Shown: positions 1 to 10,551 of the stretch, in pieces | Position numbering within the stretch: the stretch's first letter is position 1 | Layout: the number at the start of each line of letters is the position of its first letter | From: Planctomycetota bacterium | GTDB taxonomy: Bacteria > Planctomycetota > JAJSAM01 | Assembly: GCA_024274785.1 (NCBI GenBank) | Contig: JAJSAM010000047.1 | Span: 1-64,000 of the forward strand | Length of the DNA: 64,000 bases | Reading direction: 5' to 3' | Notes under the pieces: generated by a model | Seen by the model: the letters and a program-made list of their open reading frames with translations, nothing else | Databases searched by the model: none | Told to the model about the DNA's origin: nothing | Program-made: the position numbers and the translations under genes

Positions 1-231
1 AAGCTGGCGCCGATCACCAGCGGGCGGGCGGCGAAGCTGGCGCCGATCACCAGCGGGCGGGCGGCGAAGCTGGCGCCGATCACCAGCGGGCGGGCGGCGA
101 AGCTGGCGCCGATCACCAGCGGGCGGGCGGCGAACCTGGCCCCGATCACCAGCGGTCGGGCGGCGAACCTGGCCCCGATCACCAGCGGGCGGGCGGCGAA
201 CCTGGCCCCGATCACCAGCGGGCGGGCGGCC
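1..231 (+). repeat. 33-bp tandem repeat, 7 copies, in frame (encodes 11-aa unit K/N-L-A-P-I-T-S-G-R-A-A)
   Basis: Units at 1, 34, 67, 100, 133, 166, 199. Copies 1-4 begin aagctggcgcc, copies 5-7 begin aacctggcccc. Confidence 0.95.
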
Positions 232-798
232 GGGCTCGCGCCGGTCGGCCGCGGTCCGGCGGACGAGAGAGGCCTCGCGGTCGGGATTCCGACACCGCCG
301 ATCCGCGATCTGATTCCCCCCAGGTCCGTACCGGAGGAATTCGTCAGAAGAGTCGCCGCGAGCCGTTTCCCCCTGATGGCCGGCGATGTCGCGCTGAAGA
401 AGGGGGAGTTCGGGAAGGCGGCCATCGCGTTCGATCACGCCAGCCGTCGCCACCCCGAGTCGGCCGGACCGCTCTTTGCCCTCGGCGATGCGCTCCTCGG
501 TCTTGACCAGTTCGAACGTGCCGCCGGGAGTATCCGGAAGGGACTCACCAGGGCGCCCCAATGGGCCAATGCGCTGAGTCGCACCGGGAAGCGCGGGAAC
601 GCGAACCAACTGAGAGCAGTGGCGAAGTATGCACGGGAGCACCCGGGAAACGGCGACGCCTGGTTCTTGCTCGGCTACCTGCGGATGACATCGGGCGTCG
701 AGTCCGAGCGTGAACGCGCCGAACATGCGTTCAGAAACGCGGTGTCGATCGACCCCCGCGACGAAGCGTCCCTGCGCTACCTGCTCCGCTCCCGGTGA
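1..798 (+). CDS. C-terminal part of a repeat-containing protein with TPR-like domain (5' end outside window)
   Basis: Frame 1 is open from base 1 through the 33-bp repeats into the 376..798 ORF. TPR-like segments include 'AIAFDHASRRHPESAGPLFALGDALLGLDQFERAAGSIRKGL' and 'GDAWFLLGYLRM...AEHAFRNAVSIDPRDEASLRYLL'. Confidence 0.75.
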   Translation, partial: KLAPITSGRAAKLAPITSGRAAKLAPITSGRAAKLAPITSGRAANLAPITSGRAANLAPITSGRAANLAPITSGRAAGLAPVGRGPADERGLAVGIPTPPIRDLIPPRSVPEEFVRRVAASRFPLMAGDVALKKGEFGKAAIAFDHASRRHPESAGPLFALGDALLGLDQFERAAGSIRKGLTRAPQWANALSRTGKRGNANQLRAVAKYAREHPGNGDAWFLLGYLRMTSGVESERERAEHAFRNAVSIDPRDEASLRYLLRSR

Positions 799-971
799 GT
801 CGGGCGCCGTCCCGACCAGTGATATCCCCGCATTGACCGCCGGACGGCGGTGCGGTGCTCTCTTGCGGTCCGGACGGGGTGCGGGTTTCCGGCACAGGCG
901 GGACCTCCCTGGACGTCGCTGCGGTGGGTGTGGTCGAGACGGCGCTCGACCCTCCGAGGCGGTGGAGCCGC

Positions 972-1892
972 CTACTCGGCCAGGCCCTGCAGGTGGGCCT
1001 CGACATTTGGGCCGAGTTCGGCGAGACCGTAGCCACCCTCCAGGGTGGAAATCACCCGCCCGTCGGCGTGTATCTCGGCCATCCGCACGATCTTCTCGGT
1101 GATCGTAAGGAAGTCCTCGGTCCGCAGGTTCAGCCCGCCGATGGGGTCGTCGACGTGGGCGTCGAACCCGGCGGAGATGAGCACGATCTCCGGCCGATGG
1201 GCGGCGACTTCGCGGAGCCCCTGGTCGAGGGCCAGCAGGTAGTCTCCCGGTGTGGTGTGGGCGGGGAGAGGAACATTACGGTTGGCGGCGGCGCGCCGGC
1301 GGGAGTGGTACGGGCCCCCGGTGCCCGGGTAGAACGGATAGCGGTGCAGCGACAGGAAGTAGATCGACGGGTCGTCGGCGAAGATATCCTCGGTCCCATT
1401 GCCGTGATGGACATCGATATCGACGATGGCCACGCGGCCAAGGCCGTGACGGCGCCGCAGATACCTGGCGCAGACCGCGATGTTGTTGAACAGGCAGAAG
1501 CCCATCGCCCGGCTCTTCGTTGCGTGGTGCCCGGGCGGGCGGACCAGGCAGAAACCGCGCCGGCTTCTCCCGGTCATGATCTCGTCGGCTGCGGCGAGGA
1601 GCGCGCCAGACGCTTTTTCCGCGGCTTCGAGGGAGCGCCCGCCGGTGTGGGTGTCGCTGTCGAAGGACCCGTTCCGGTCGGCCACGCTCTTCACCATCCG
1701 GTAGTATCCGGGATCATGAGCCATGGTGATCTCATCGACCGTGGCTCGACGCGCGGCAACGAGCGGGACCTTCGCAAACACGCCGGCCCGCTCGAAGTGA
1801 TCGAGAATAGCGGTCACGCGGTCCGCGGACTCCGGGTGTCCGTACCCCGTGTCGTGATCGAGACTCACGCTGTCGTGGACGAGAAAAGCCAA
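972..1892 (-). CDS. Histone deacetylase family protein (AcuC/HDAC-like amidohydrolase)
   Basis: Motifs [62 protein letters not shown] start at 1892 with upstream GGAG fits the family N-terminus; the ORF itself runs to 1970. Confidence 0.9.
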   Translation of the reverse strand: MAFLVHDSVSLDHDTGYGHPESADRVTAILDHFERAGVFAKVPLVAARRATVDEITMAHDPGYYRMVKSVADRNGSFDSDTHTGGRSLEAAEKASGALLAAADEIMTGRSRRGFCLVRPPGHHATKSRAMGFCLFNNIAVCARYLRRRHGLGRVAIVDIDVHHGNGTEDIFADDPSIYFLSLHRYPFYPGTGGPYHSRRRAAANRNVPLPAHTTPGDYLLALDQGLREVAAHRPEIVLISAGFDAHVDDPIGGLNLRTEDFLTITEKIVRMAEIHADGRVISTLEGGYGLAELGPNVEAHLQGLAE

Positions 1893-1996
1893 TACACCGC
1901 TCCGGTTTTCCCGGTCGTCGCCGGTGCGAAGTAGGATACCTCCCCGCGGCGGGATCTTTGAAGGGTGCATGTTGCGGAGCCGAGGGAGGGTTTTTT

Positions 1997-3988
1997 TTGG
2001 ATCAGTTCCGGATCGTCAGTGACTTCGAACCGAAAGGCGACCAGCCCTCGGCCATTCGCGAACTCTCCGCCGGCGCACGATCCGGCCGTCCGGACCAGGT
2101 GCTCCTCGGCGTGACCGGCAGCGGCAAGACCTACACCGTGGCCTGCGTCATCGAGGAACTGAACCGCCCCGCGCTCATCATGGCGCCGAACAAGACGCTC
2201 GCCGGCCAGCTCTTCACCGAGTTCCGCGACCTCTTCCCGGGGAACGCCGTCGAGTACTTCGTCTCCTACTACGACTACTACCAGCCGGAAGCCTACATCC
2301 CCTCGACCGACGTCTACATCGAGAAGGACGCCTCGGTGAACGAGCGGATCGATCGCATGCGCCACTCCGCGACGCGTTCGGTGCTCTCGCGCCGGGACGT
2401 GATCGTGGTGGCTTCGGTCTCGTGCATCTACGGCCTCGGTTCGCCGGGCTCCTACATGGACATGGTGGTGGAGCTTGCAAAGGGCCAGGTCATCGAGCGC
2501 GACGAACTGCTTCGGCAACTGACCACCATCCAGTATCGGCGTCGCGATTTCGATCTGTCACGAGGCTCTTTCCGGGTGCGGGGGGATGTGGTGGACCTCC
2601 TCCCGGTCTACGAGGACGATCTCTGCCTGCGGATCGAGTTCTTCGGAGACGAGATCGATGCCATCCGCCAGGTCGACCCGCTCACCGGGGAGTTGAAGGG
2701 CGATCTCGAGGAGACGAAGATCTACCCGGCAACACACTACGCTACGCCGGAGGAACGACTGGCCGCGGCGATGGAGGGGATCGAGGCGGAACTCGACGAG
2801 CAGCTCTCCCGGTTCCGCCGGGACGGGAAGATCATCGAGGCGCATCGGCTCGAGCAGCGGACCCGCTACGATCTCGAGATGATGCAGGAGATCGGGTTCT
2901 GCAACGGGATCGAGAACTACTCCCGCTTCCTCGATGGCCGCGAACCGGGTGAGCCGCCATTCACGCTGCTCGACTATTTTCCGAAGGACGTGCTGCTCTT
3001 CATGGACGAGAGCCACGTGACCGTGCCGCAGGTCGGGGGAATGTACCGGGGCGACCGCGCGCGGAAGGAGACGCTGGTGGCGCATGGGTTTCGATTGCCG
3101 TCCGCGCTCGACAATCGCCCACTCCGGTTCGACGAGTTCGAGAGTCGCGTCCGCCAGAAGGTCTACGTATCGGCGACGCCGGCGGACTACGAGGGGGAGA
3201 AATCGGGCGGCCGATACGTCGAGCAGATCATTCGTCCCACCGGCCTCGTGGACCCGCCGATCGAGGTGCGGCCGGTGGCGAACCAGGTGGACGATCTGAT
3301 CGCGGAGATTCGCAAGGAGGTGGAGCAGGGCTTCCGGATCCTGGTCACGACGCTGACCAAGCGGATGTCGGAGGATCTGACCGAGCACCTCTCCGACATC
3401 GGGATCCGCGTGCGGTACCTGCATTCCGACATCGATACGCTCGAACGCGCTGAGATCATCCGCGACCTTCGGATCGGGAAGTTCGATGTGCTCGTGGGCA
3501 TCAACCTGCTGCGGGAGGGGCTCGACCTGCCCGAAGTTTCCCTGGTGGCCATCCTCGACGCGGACAAGGAGGGCTTCCTGCGGGCCGAGCGTTCGCTGGT
3601 TCAGACCTGCGGCCGCGCCGCCCGGAACGTCGACGGACGCGTCATCATGTACGCCGGGAAGAGAACCGGGTCGATGGAGCGTGCGATCGCTGAGATGGAC
3701 CGCCGGCGGGAGAGGCAACTCGCCTGGAACACCGAGCACGGCATCACCCCGGAATCGATCAAGAAGAAGATCCAGGACAACCTCACTTCCATCTACGAAC
3801 GCGACTACGTGGATCTCGCGCCGGACGCCGGCGAGGACTCTCTCGAGATCGACGATCTGCCGGCGACGATCGAGAAGCTGAAGGAGGGCATGTTCGCGGC
3901 GGCCCGGCGGTTGGACTTCGAGGAGGCGGCGAAGCTTCGGGACGAGTTGTTCGAACTCGAGCAGCGTCAACTGGAGATGCGGGTTTGA
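1997..3988 (+). CDS. uvrB: Excinuclease ABC subunit UvrB
   Basis: [12 protein letters not shown] (Walker A), [12 protein letters not shown] (beta-hairpin), helicase motifs, C-terminal UVR domain. TTG start at 1997 preceded by GGAGGG; the ORF track extends to 1958. Confidence 0.97.
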   Translation: MDQFRIVSDFEPKGDQPSAIRELSAGARSGRPDQVLLGVTGSGKTYTVACVIEELNRPALIMAPNKTLAGQLFTEFRDLFPGNAVEYFVSYYDYYQPEAYIPSTDVYIEKDASVNERIDRMRHSATRSVLSRRDVIVVASVSCIYGLGSPGSYMDMVVELAKGQVIERDELLRQLTTIQYRRRDFDLSRGSFRVRGDVVDLLPVYEDDLCLRIEFFGDEIDAIRQVDPLTGELKGDLEETKIYPATHYATPEERLAAAMEGIEAELDEQLSRFRRDGKIIEAHRLEQRTRYDLEMMQEIGFCNGIENYSRFLDGREPGEPPFTLLDYFPKDVLLFMDESHVTVPQVGGMYRGDRARKETLVAHGFRLPSALDNRPLRFDEFESRVRQKVYVSATPADYEGEKSGGRYVEQIIRPTGLVDPPIEVRPVANQVDDLIAEIRKEVEQGFRILVTTLTKRMSEDLTEHLSDIGIRVRYLHSDIDTLERAEIIRDLRIGKFDVLVGINLLREGLDLPEVSLVAILDADKEGFLRAERSLVQTCGRAARNVDGRVIMYAGKRTGSMERAIAEMDRRRERQLAWNTEHGITPESIKKKIQDNLTSIYERDYVDLAPDAGEDSLEIDDLPATIEKLKEGMFAAARRLDFEEAAKLRDELFELEQRQLEMRV

Positions 3989-5874
3989 AGGTATCGGAGC
4001 GTCTCGAGAAGAAGCTCGCCGACTTGCCGAGGGAACCGGGCGTCTACCTCTTTTTCGAGACCCGCCAGCGCGTGGCCTACGTCGGCAAGGCGATGGACCT
4101 CCGATCGCGCGTGCGATCCTACTTCAGCGGTACCGGGCCGGAGGATCGACCGCGGATCAGGCTGTTGCTGCCCGCGATCGTGGACATCGAGGTCATCCGG
4201 GTGGGCAGCGAGAAGGAAGCGCTTCTCCTCGAGAACTCACTGATCAAGAAGCACCGGCCGCGTGGCAATGTCCGCCTGCGCGACGACAAGAACTACCTTT
4301 GTGTGCGGGTGGATCGGCGGCACGACTTCCCCCGCATCACCTTCGTCCGGAAGTTCGAGCGGGACGGCGCGCTCTACTTCGGGCCTTACGCCGACGCCAA
4401 AGCCGTGCGCGAGGCGGTGCGGATCATCCAGGCCGCATACGGGCTCCGAACCTGCTCCGACCACGTGCTGAAGACCCGCAACCGGCCTTGTCTCTACCAC
4501 CAGATGGGACAATGCGCCGCCCCGTGCGCGGGTGCGGTCGATCCGGCGGAGTACGGACAGGCGGTGGAGCGGGCGCTTTCCGCGCTGCGGGGGCGTCCCG
4601 GAGACCTGCTGCGCGATCTGCAGGCATTGATGCTCAGGCATTCTGAGGCGCTTCAGTTCGAACGGGCGGCGGAGGTGCGCGACCGTATCGCCGCGGTCCG
4701 GAAGACCACCGAGCGACAGGGGGTGAGCCTTCCGGACCTGAAGGCTCGCGACGTCGTGCACGTCTCCCGGCGCGGTGACGATCTGCTCTTCATGGTGCTC
4801 TTCGTCAGGGAGGGCAAGCTGCTCTCGTCCCGGCATCACCACATCCGGTCCGATGCCGGCTACGAGGAGGCGATGGCCTCGTTTGTCGCGCAGTTCTATG
4901 CCGCGGGGAAGGCGGTGCCTCCGGAACTGCTGGTGTCCGACGAGCCGGAAGGGCGGGGGCTGCTCGAAGAAGTGCTCTCGGAGGTGCGGGGCGGCGTGGT
5001 GAGGATCCGGGTGCCCCGGCGCGGGGCCGGCCGGGATCTGATCCGCATCGCCGCCGAGAACTCGGACCAGGCGGCGAGGCGAGGCGAGGCGGAGTCGCGG
5101 TCTCGCACGCAGTTCGCGGTGGATGCGCTCGCGGAGAAACTCGGCCTTGACGGACCGCCGAGCCGGATCGAGTGTTTCGACATCTCGACGATCGGCGGGA
5201 CCGCGACCGTGGCTTCGCTGGTGGTCTTCGAAGAGGGCCTTCCGGATAAGTCCTCGTATCGCCGTTACAAGGTCAAGGCCGTCGAGGGGCAGGACGACTT
5301 CGCTTCCATGCGCGAGGTGCTGGCCCGGCGTTTTCTGCGTGCCGAGGAGATGCCTCTGCCGGACCTGGTGGTGGTGGACGGGGGCGCCGGCCAGCTCTCT
5401 TCAGCATTGCGGGCGCTCGAGGAGGTCGGCGTGATGGATGTGCCGCTGGTCGGGCTGGCGAAGGCGCGGTCCGGGCGATCGGGGCAGCAGGCGGTGGAGC
5501 GTGTGCATCTGCCGGGGCGCAAGGAACCCATCCTGCTCGAGCCGGACTCCCCGGAGTCGCTCCTCATCGAGCGGGTCCGGGATGAGGCCCACCGTTTCGC
5601 CATTCGCTACCACCGCAAGGTGCGCAGCAAGCTCGCGATCTCCTCGATGCTCGACCGGATCGACGGTGTGGGCGAGACCTGGCGTAATCGACTCCTCGCG
5701 CGTTTTGGTTCGGTGGCCGGAATCCGCAAGGCCAGCCTCGACGAACTGATGCTCGTGCCGGGCCTGCCGCGCGAGACCGCCCGCCGGATCCATGATTTCC
5801 TGAAGGCCGACCCGGGCGATCTGCCATCATCGTCTTCGCAACGATCCGACACCCATCCGGGAGATAGAAAATGA
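3985..5874 (+). CDS. uvrC: Excinuclease ABC subunit UvrC
   Basis: GIY-YIG N-terminus ([33 protein letters not shown]), UVR motif, endonuclease domain, HhH C-terminus. TTG start overlaps the uvrB stop (TTGA). Confidence 0.97.
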   Translation: MKVSERLEKKLADLPREPGVYLFFETRQRVAYVGKAMDLRSRVRSYFSGTGPEDRPRIRLLLPAIVDIEVIRVGSEKEALLLENSLIKKHRPRGNVRLRDDKNYLCVRVDRRHDFPRITFVRKFERDGALYFGPYADAKAVREAVRIIQAAYGLRTCSDHVLKTRNRPCLYHQMGQCAAPCAGAVDPAEYGQAVERALSALRGRPGDLLRDLQALMLRHSEALQFERAAEVRDRIAAVRKTTERQGVSLPDLKARDVVHVSRRGDDLLFMVLFVREGKLLSSRHHHIRSDAGYEEAMASFVAQFYAAGKAVPPELLVSDEPEGRGLLEEVLSEVRGGVVRIRVPRRGAGRDLIRIAAENSDQAARRGEAESRSRTQFAVDALAEKLGLDGPPSRIECFDISTIGGTATVASLVVFEEGLPDKSSYRRYKVKAVEGQDDFASMREVLARRFLRAEEMPLPDLVVVDGGAGQLSSALRALEEVGVMDVPLVGLAKARSGRSGQQAVERVHLPGRKEPILLEPDSPESLLIERVRDEAHRFAIRYHRKVRSKLAISSMLDRIDGVGETWRNRLLARFGSVAGIRKASLDELMLVPGLPRETARRIHDFLKADPGDLPSSSSQRSDTHPGDRK

Positions 5875-6515
5875 AGCTCTTTGCCGACACCGCGGACGTC
5901 GAAGAGATCCGGAAGCTGAACGACCTCGGCATCATCGACGGGGTGACCACAAATCCCTCGCTGATCGCGAAAGAGGGGCGGAAGTTCGAGGAGGTCGTGC
6001 AGGAGATCGCCGAAATCGTCGATGGTCCCATCTCCGCGGAGGTCGTCTCCGTCAAGGCCGAGGGCATGGTGGCCGAGGGCCGGGAACTGGCGAAGCTCCA
6101 TCCGAACATCGTCGTCAAGATCCCGACCATCCTCGAGGGGTTGAAGGCCACCCGGATTCTCGCGAACGAGGGGACCCCGGTGAACATGACACTCTGCTTC
6201 TCCGCCACCCAGGCGCTGCTCTGCGCCAAGGCCGGCGCCGCCTACATTTCCCCGTTCGTCGGTCGACTCGACGACATCCACACCGCGGGTATGGGCCTGA
6301 TCGAGGAGATCGTCACGATCTACTCGAACTACGATTTCGAGACCGAGGTCCTCGTGGCGTCGATCCGGAGTCCCCTGCACGTGCTGGACGCGGCGATCCT
6401 CGGTGCGGACGTCGCCACCTGCCCGCCGAAGACGATCTACCAGATGATGGCCCACCCGCTGACGGACATCGGCCTGGCGAAATTCCTGGCGGATTGGGAG
6501 TCGGTCCCGAAATAG
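5871..6515 (+). CDS. tal: Transaldolase / fructose-6-phosphate aldolase-like (TalC/Fsa-type)
   Basis: [37 protein letters not shown]... VKIPTI... [31 protein letters not shown] overlap with uvrC. Confidence 0.95.
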   Translation: MKLFADTADVEEIRKLNDLGIIDGVTTNPSLIAKEGRKFEEVVQEIAEIVDGPISAEVVSVKAEGMVAEGRELAKLHPNIVVKIPTILEGLKATRILANEGTPVNMTLCFSATQALLCAKAGAAYISPFVGRLDDIHTAGMGLIEEIVTIYSNYDFETEVLVASIRSPLHVLDAAILGADVATCPPKTIYQMMAHPLTDIGLAKFLADWESVPK

Positions 6516-6540
6516 CGCGCCCTGCATTCCCGGAGATCCG

Positions 6541-7004
6541 GCCGCCGTGCCGACCAGTCACAACGCCACCGCGACCCGGGAGTCCCGCCTGTGCCGGTGA
6601 ATCGCCCGCAAACCGGAAACCCGAACCGATCACCACCCGCCTCGGAGGGTCGGCCTCTGTGCCGACCAGTCGCAACGCCACCGCGACCCGGGAGTCCCGC
6701 CCGTGCCGGTGAATCGCCCGCAAACCGGAAACCCGAACCGTCCGCACCCCCCCTCGGAGGGTCGGCCGCTGTGCCGACCTGTCACAATGCCGCCTCGACC
6801 CGGGAGTTCCGCCTGTGCCGGTGAATCGCCCACCTGCCCCGGCGTAAGAGAGCCCCGATCGCCCCCTGGCCCGCAGGTCGTGTTCCGCGCGGAATCCCGG
6901 ATGTGCCGCGATGCTCCTTCACCTTCAGGACCGCGGGTCGTCTTCCGGCACAGGCGGGACTGGTCGAGACGGCGCTCGACCCTCCGAGGCGGTGGATCCG
7001 CCTA
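6541..7004. repeat. Cluster of family-A repeat elements: three ~112-bp tandem copies plus one inverted copy fused to the dinB stop codon
   Basis: GTGCCGACCAGTCRCAACGCC at 6547 and 6659, with a related copy at 6771. CTCGGAGGGTCGGCC and GTGCCGGTGAATCGCCCGCAAACCGGAAACCCGAACC recur. Inverted copy GGTCGAGACGGCGCTCGACCCTCCGAGGCGGTGGATCCGCCTA ends at 7004. Confidence 0.85.
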
Positions 7005-7529
7005 CATACCCCAGAGGTTTCCGGTGTGAACCGGCTTGCCGAGGAGTTTCAGGTAGTAGTAGAGCTGCGCCTTGTGGGATTCGAGGTGGCCCACCATCCC
7101 GAGCAGGTGCCGGCCCAGGGAAATCTCGACCTCGGGATTCCATGGCGCCGATTGCATCTTGTGTTCGAGATCCTCTTCTCCCGCACGCTCGATCATCTCG
7201 CAGGCGAGCGTCTTGTCCGCGGAGAGCAGGTCCACCGCCTGGGCCACGGATTCGACGGTGGGCATCTTCTCCGCGGGGGGAAGCATCTCCTCCTCCGGGA
7301 TCTCCTCGTAACTCTGCCCTTCGGGAAAGCCCCAGTCGCCGGTGACGAAACCCTTCATGCAGAAGCCGCACGCGGTCTGGATGTGGAAGAGGAGTTGCCC
7401 CATCGTCATCCAGTTCGAGCCGGTTTCGGGTTTGAAATCAAGCATGTCGTCCGTCACGAGGTCGATCAGGCCTTCCGTGGCCTTGTAGGATGCGGCGACC
7501 TCGACTTTGAGCAGTTCCGTCCAGTTCAT
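7002..7529 (-). CDS. DinB-like (four-helix, DUF664-type) family protein
   Basis: MNWTELLKVEVAASYKATEGLIDLV...NWMTMGQLLFHIQTACGF...GRHLLGMVGHLESHKAQLYYYLKLLGKPV. ATG at 7529; the longer ORF upstream is not needed. Confidence 0.8.
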   Translation of the reverse strand: MNWTELLKVEVAASYKATEGLIDLVTDDMLDFKPETGSNWMTMGQLLFHIQTACGFCMKGFVTGDWGFPEGQSYEEIPEEEMLPPAEKMPTVESVAQAVDLLSADKTLACEMIERAGEEDLEHKMQSAPWNPEVEISLGRHLLGMVGHLESHKAQLYYYLKLLGKPVHTGNLWGM

Positions 7530-7606
7530 GATTTCTCCTCCCTGGCTCCCGGCTGGCTTGCAATTCAATTCTACTCCGGGTTGCGGAGAATGGGACCGAA
7601 TGCAGG

Positions 7607-8494
7607 CTACGCCCGTGGGTGAAACTCGCGGTGGATGCGCCGCAGGCGATCGGACTCCACGTGCGTGTAGATCTGCGTGGTCCGGATCGAGGCGTGGCCG
7701 AGCAACTCCTGGACGGAGCGGATGTCCGCGCCCCCCGCGAGCAGGTGGGTGGCGAAGGAGTGGCGAAGCGTGTGGGGCGAGACCTTCTTGCCGATTCCAG
7801 CGGCGAGGGCATGTCGCCTGACGATGCGCCAAAGATCCTCGCGGCGGAGGGGCGCTCCCAGACGGGTGAGGAAGATCACCGCGGGATCCGGCTCTCGAAC
7901 CAGGGTGGGACGGCTTTGCGCCAGGTAGCGCTCCACCGCCCGGATCGCCTTGCGCCCGAGGGGGACCAGCCGCTCCTTGTCGCCCTTGCCGATCAACCGG
8001 GCGAAGCCCACCGTCAGATCCACCGCATTCCGACGGAGCCCGACGGTCTCCGAGGCACGCGCGCCGGTGGCGTAAAGGACTTCCAGGAGAGCCCGATCCC
8101 GGATTCCCAGGGGCTTTCTCGGCGAGGGGGCCCGAAGCAAGGCCGTGACGTCGGTGGGGGAAAGGAACTCGGGCAGATGCTCCCAGGTCTTCGGGCTGTC
8201 GAGATGCACCAGGAGCGCGGTATCGACCAGGCCCTCGCCGGAGAGATGGCGGAGGAAGCAACGGATGGACACCAGGGACCGGGCCACGGAAGCGGGGGCC
8301 AGGCCACGGGCCCGCTCAATCATCATGAACCAGAGCACGTGATCGGCGGAAATCGTCGTGGCATCCGTGATTCCGCGGCCCGCAAGTTGCGAAGCGAAGC
8401 GGCCGAGGTCCCTGCGGTAGGCTTCGATGGTCTTCGGGGAAAGGCCTAGCTCTGATTGTAAGTATATTAGATATAAGTGGATATGTTGGTTCAA
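7607..8494 (-). CDS. xerD: Tyrosine recombinase XerC/XerD family
   Basis: ATGARASE, HTLRHSFATHLLAGGADIRSVQELLGHASIRTTQIYTHV (R-H-R-H-Y signature). Estimated TTG start at 8494 gives 295 aa, typical for Xer. Confidence 0.9.
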   Translation of the reverse strand: MNQHIHLYLIYLQSELGLSPKTIEAYRRDLGRFASQLAGRGITDATTISADHVLWFMMIERARGLAPASVARSLVSIRCFLRHLSGEGLVDTALLVHLDSPKTWEHLPEFLSPTDVTALLRAPSPRKPLGIRDRALLEVLYATGARASETVGLRRNAVDLTVGFARLIGKGDKERLVPLGRKAIRAVERYLAQSRPTLVREPDPAVIFLTRLGAPLRREDLWRIVRRHALAAGIGKKVSPHTLRHSFATHLLAGGADIRSVQELLGHASIRTTQIYTHVESDRLRRIHREFHPRA

Positions 8495-8533
8495 GGTACG
8501 TTCCGGCCGTCCGGGTGCGGTGGGTCGAATTGG

Positions 8534-8562
8534 TTGACCTGCCCCGGGGGCATCCCTATAAT
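8534..8562 (+). promoter_or_regulatory. Sigma70-type promoter for the dksA/traR-like gene
   Basis: TTGACC (8534-8539), 17-nt spacer, TATAAT (8557-8562), about 50 bp upstream of the ATG at 8615. Confidence 0.75.
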
Positions 8563-8614
8563 ACCGCACCTTTTCGGGATCCCGTCGTTCGCGACATCTC
8601 TTGGAGACGGCGCC

Positions 8615-9001
8615 ATGAGCGGCCAGAAGAAGAAAAGCATATTCTCGAAAGACGAACTCGCGAAGTACCGCGAGGAGCTGATCGAGAAACGCAACAGGAT
8701 CGTCGGCGTGGTGGAGCGCATGGAGAGCCAGGCGATCCGTGCCGGATCGGATGAAGTGTCGGTCGATCACATGGCGGACCACGGCTCCGACAGCTACGAG
8801 CAGGACCAGACCATCAGCCTGATCGAGCGCGAGAGCGAGGCGGTCCGGGCCATCGACCTGGCCCTGAAGAGGATGGAGGAAGGTACCTACGGACTTTGCG
8901 ACGAATGCGAAGCCAGGATCAAGAAGCCGAGACTGAAAGCGATGCCCTCGGCTCGACTCTGCCTGGAGTGCCAGATCGCAGAAGAAGAGGGGCGTCTCTG
9001 A
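8615..9001 (+). CDS. DksA/TraR-type C4 zinc-finger protein
   Basis: GTYGLCDECEARIKKPRLKAMPSARLCLECQ (C-x2-C-x17-C-x2-C). ATG at 8615. Confidence 0.9.
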   Translation: MSGQKKKSIFSKDELAKYREELIEKRNRIVGVVERMESQAIRAGSDEVSVDHMADHGSDSYEQDQTISLIERESEAVRAIDLALKRMEEGTYGLCDECEARIKKPRLKAMPSARLCLECQIAEEEGRL

Positions 9002-9092
9002 CCCTGCTCCCGGCCGGCGTCGATCGCAGGTTGGCGCTCGTCCGTGGCGGCAAGGCTTGTTGCCCTTCCATCCTCTCCCCGGAGGTTACGCC

Positions 9093-9608
9093 GTGAGACG
9101 CCTTCCCTGGCTCGCGATCGCGCTGATCGTCGCCGGCATCGACATGGCGACCAAGAGCGCCGTCTTCGCCTCTCTGAAACCCGGGGATACGTTGTGGATC
9201 TTCGGTGAGTGGTTCGGCTTCACCCAGGTCCTGAATCCGGGGATCACCGGGGGAATGCTGAAGGGGCTGCCGCCCTTCGCCCTCTCCGCCATGACCGGCG
9301 TCGCGGCCATCGGGATCGCGGTGTGGATTCTTCGCGGAAAGGACCTTTCGGGCCTGAATTGCCTGTGCCTCGCTCTCATCCTGGGGGGGGCTCTCGGCAA
9401 TCTGTATGATCGCGTCGTTTTCGACCGGGTGCGGGACTTCATCGACGTCTGGCCCGGTCTGGCCTGGCCTTCCCAGCGTAGCTGGCTCTACCACTGGCCC
9501 ACCTGGAACCTCGCTGATGCGGCAATCGTGGCGGGGGTGATCGGCCTGATGGTGAGTTCGTTCTTCTTCGCGAAGAGCGGGAAGGCCGTTTCGAGCGAGG
9601 CGAGGTAG
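9093..9608 (+). CDS. lspA: Lipoprotein signal peptidase (signal peptidase II)
   Basis: Four hydrophobic segments; LGGALGNLYDRVVFDRVRDFIDVW and WPTWNLADAAIVAGVIGL. GTG start at 9093 preceded by ggagg. Confidence 0.9.
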   Translation: MRRLPWLAIALIVAGIDMATKSAVFASLKPGDTLWIFGEWFGFTQVLNPGITGGMLKGLPPFALSAMTGVAAIGIAVWILRGKDLSGLNCLCLALILGGALGNLYDRVVFDRVRDFIDVWPGLAWPSQRSWLYHWPTWNLADAAIVAGVIGLMVSSFFFAKSGKAVSSEAR

Positions 9609-9612
9609 CCGA

Positions 9613-10539
9613 ATGGCCGGGGTCGACCTGGAAGTCAAGCTGGGGCGCCTTACTCTCAAGAACCCCGTGATGACCGCCTCGGGCACCTTCGGCGGCTCGG
9701 GCCGGGAGTTCGCACCCTATTTCGACCTCTCGGTCCTCGGCGCGGTGGTGGTCAAGACCATCACGCCCCGGCCACGCAAGGGCAACCCGCCGCCTCGCAC
9801 GCACGAGACCGCCGCGGGCCTCCTGAACTCCATCGGCCTGATGAATCCGGGATTCGAGGATTGGTGCGATGAGGTTCTGCCGCTGCTCTCCGAAGCCGGC
9901 ACCAACGTGGTGATCAATATCGCCGGAGAGACGCACGAAGAGTATTTCGAACTGGCGGCGCGGCTCGACGAACTGCCCGGCATCCATGCGGTGGAGGTCA
10001 ACATCTCGTGTCCGAACGTGGCGGAAGGCGGCGCCTGCCCGGCCCAGGACCCGAAAAAGACCGAGATGGTCATTCGCGGGGTGGTCGAGCGGACCAGGCT
10101 GCCGGTGATCGCCAAGCTCTCCCCGAACGTGGCGGATGTGACCGTGATCGCCCGGGCCGCGGAGGCCGCCGGCGCGGACGCGATCAGCCTGGTGAATACT
10201 TTCCTCGGCACCGCGGTGAAGTGGCGCGAGCGGCGACCGGTGTTCCGGAACGTCGTCGCCGGTCTCTCCGGGCCGGCTATCAAGCCGATGGCGCTCTGGC
10301 TGGTTCGCCGGGTGGCGGATGCGGTTTCTGTGCCGGTGATCGGCATCGGCGGCATAATGAATGCCGAGGACGTGATGGAATTCCTGCTCGTCGGAGCAAC
10401 GGCGGTGCAGGTGGGTACCGCGAACTTCGTCAATCCCACCGCCGCGGCGGATGCGGTCCGTGATCTGCCCGGGTTGCTCGCGGAGGTGGGGGCGGGGAGT
10501 GTCGTGGACTACGTCGGATCGCTCCGGATCGATCAGTGA
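9613..10539 (+). CDS. pyrD: Dihydroorotate dehydrogenase (class 1)
   Basis: LKNPVMTASGTFGGSGREF, GLLNSIGLMNPG, VEVNISCPNV, VIGIGGIMNAEDVMEFLLVGATAVQVGTANF. Confidence 0.95.
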   Translation: MAGVDLEVKLGRLTLKNPVMTASGTFGGSGREFAPYFDLSVLGAVVVKTITPRPRKGNPPPRTHETAAGLLNSIGLMNPGFEDWCDEVLPLLSEAGTNVVINIAGETHEEYFELAARLDELPGIHAVEVNISCPNVAEGGACPAQDPKKTEMVIRGVVERTRLPVIAKLSPNVADVTVIARAAEAAGADAISLVNTFLGTAVKWRERRPVFRNVVAGLSGPAIKPMALWLVRRVADAVSVPVIGIGGIMNAEDVMEFLLVGATAVQVGTANFVNPTAAADAVRDLPGLLAEVGAGSVVDYVGSLRIDQ

Positions 10540-10551
10540 GGATGGGCCCGA

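Noticed and set aside
1-231. Possible CRISPR array (short direct repeats)
   Set aside because: Repeats are contiguous 33-bp units with no spacers and stay in frame with a coding region.
855-1934. 359-aa + strand ORF over the HDAC gene
   Set aside because: Antisense shadow; HDAC motifs are on the minus strand.
6591-7029. Short repetitive ORFs (CRPVTTPPRPGSPACAGESPANRKPEP...)
   Set aside because: Peptide repetition is explained by the 112-bp non-coding tandem repeat; several frames are open and no start context is convincing.
6903-7622. 239-aa + strand ORF over dinB
   Set aside because: Antisense to the DinB-like gene and running through repeat DNA.
8477-8614. N-terminal extension of the dksA/traR-like ORF
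   Set aside because: Contains the TTGACC-N17-TATAAT promoter; translation most likely starts at 8615.
8495-8782. N-terminal extension of the Xer ORF
   Set aside because: Antisense to the dksA-like gene and not Xer-like; a start near 8494 gives the normal family length.
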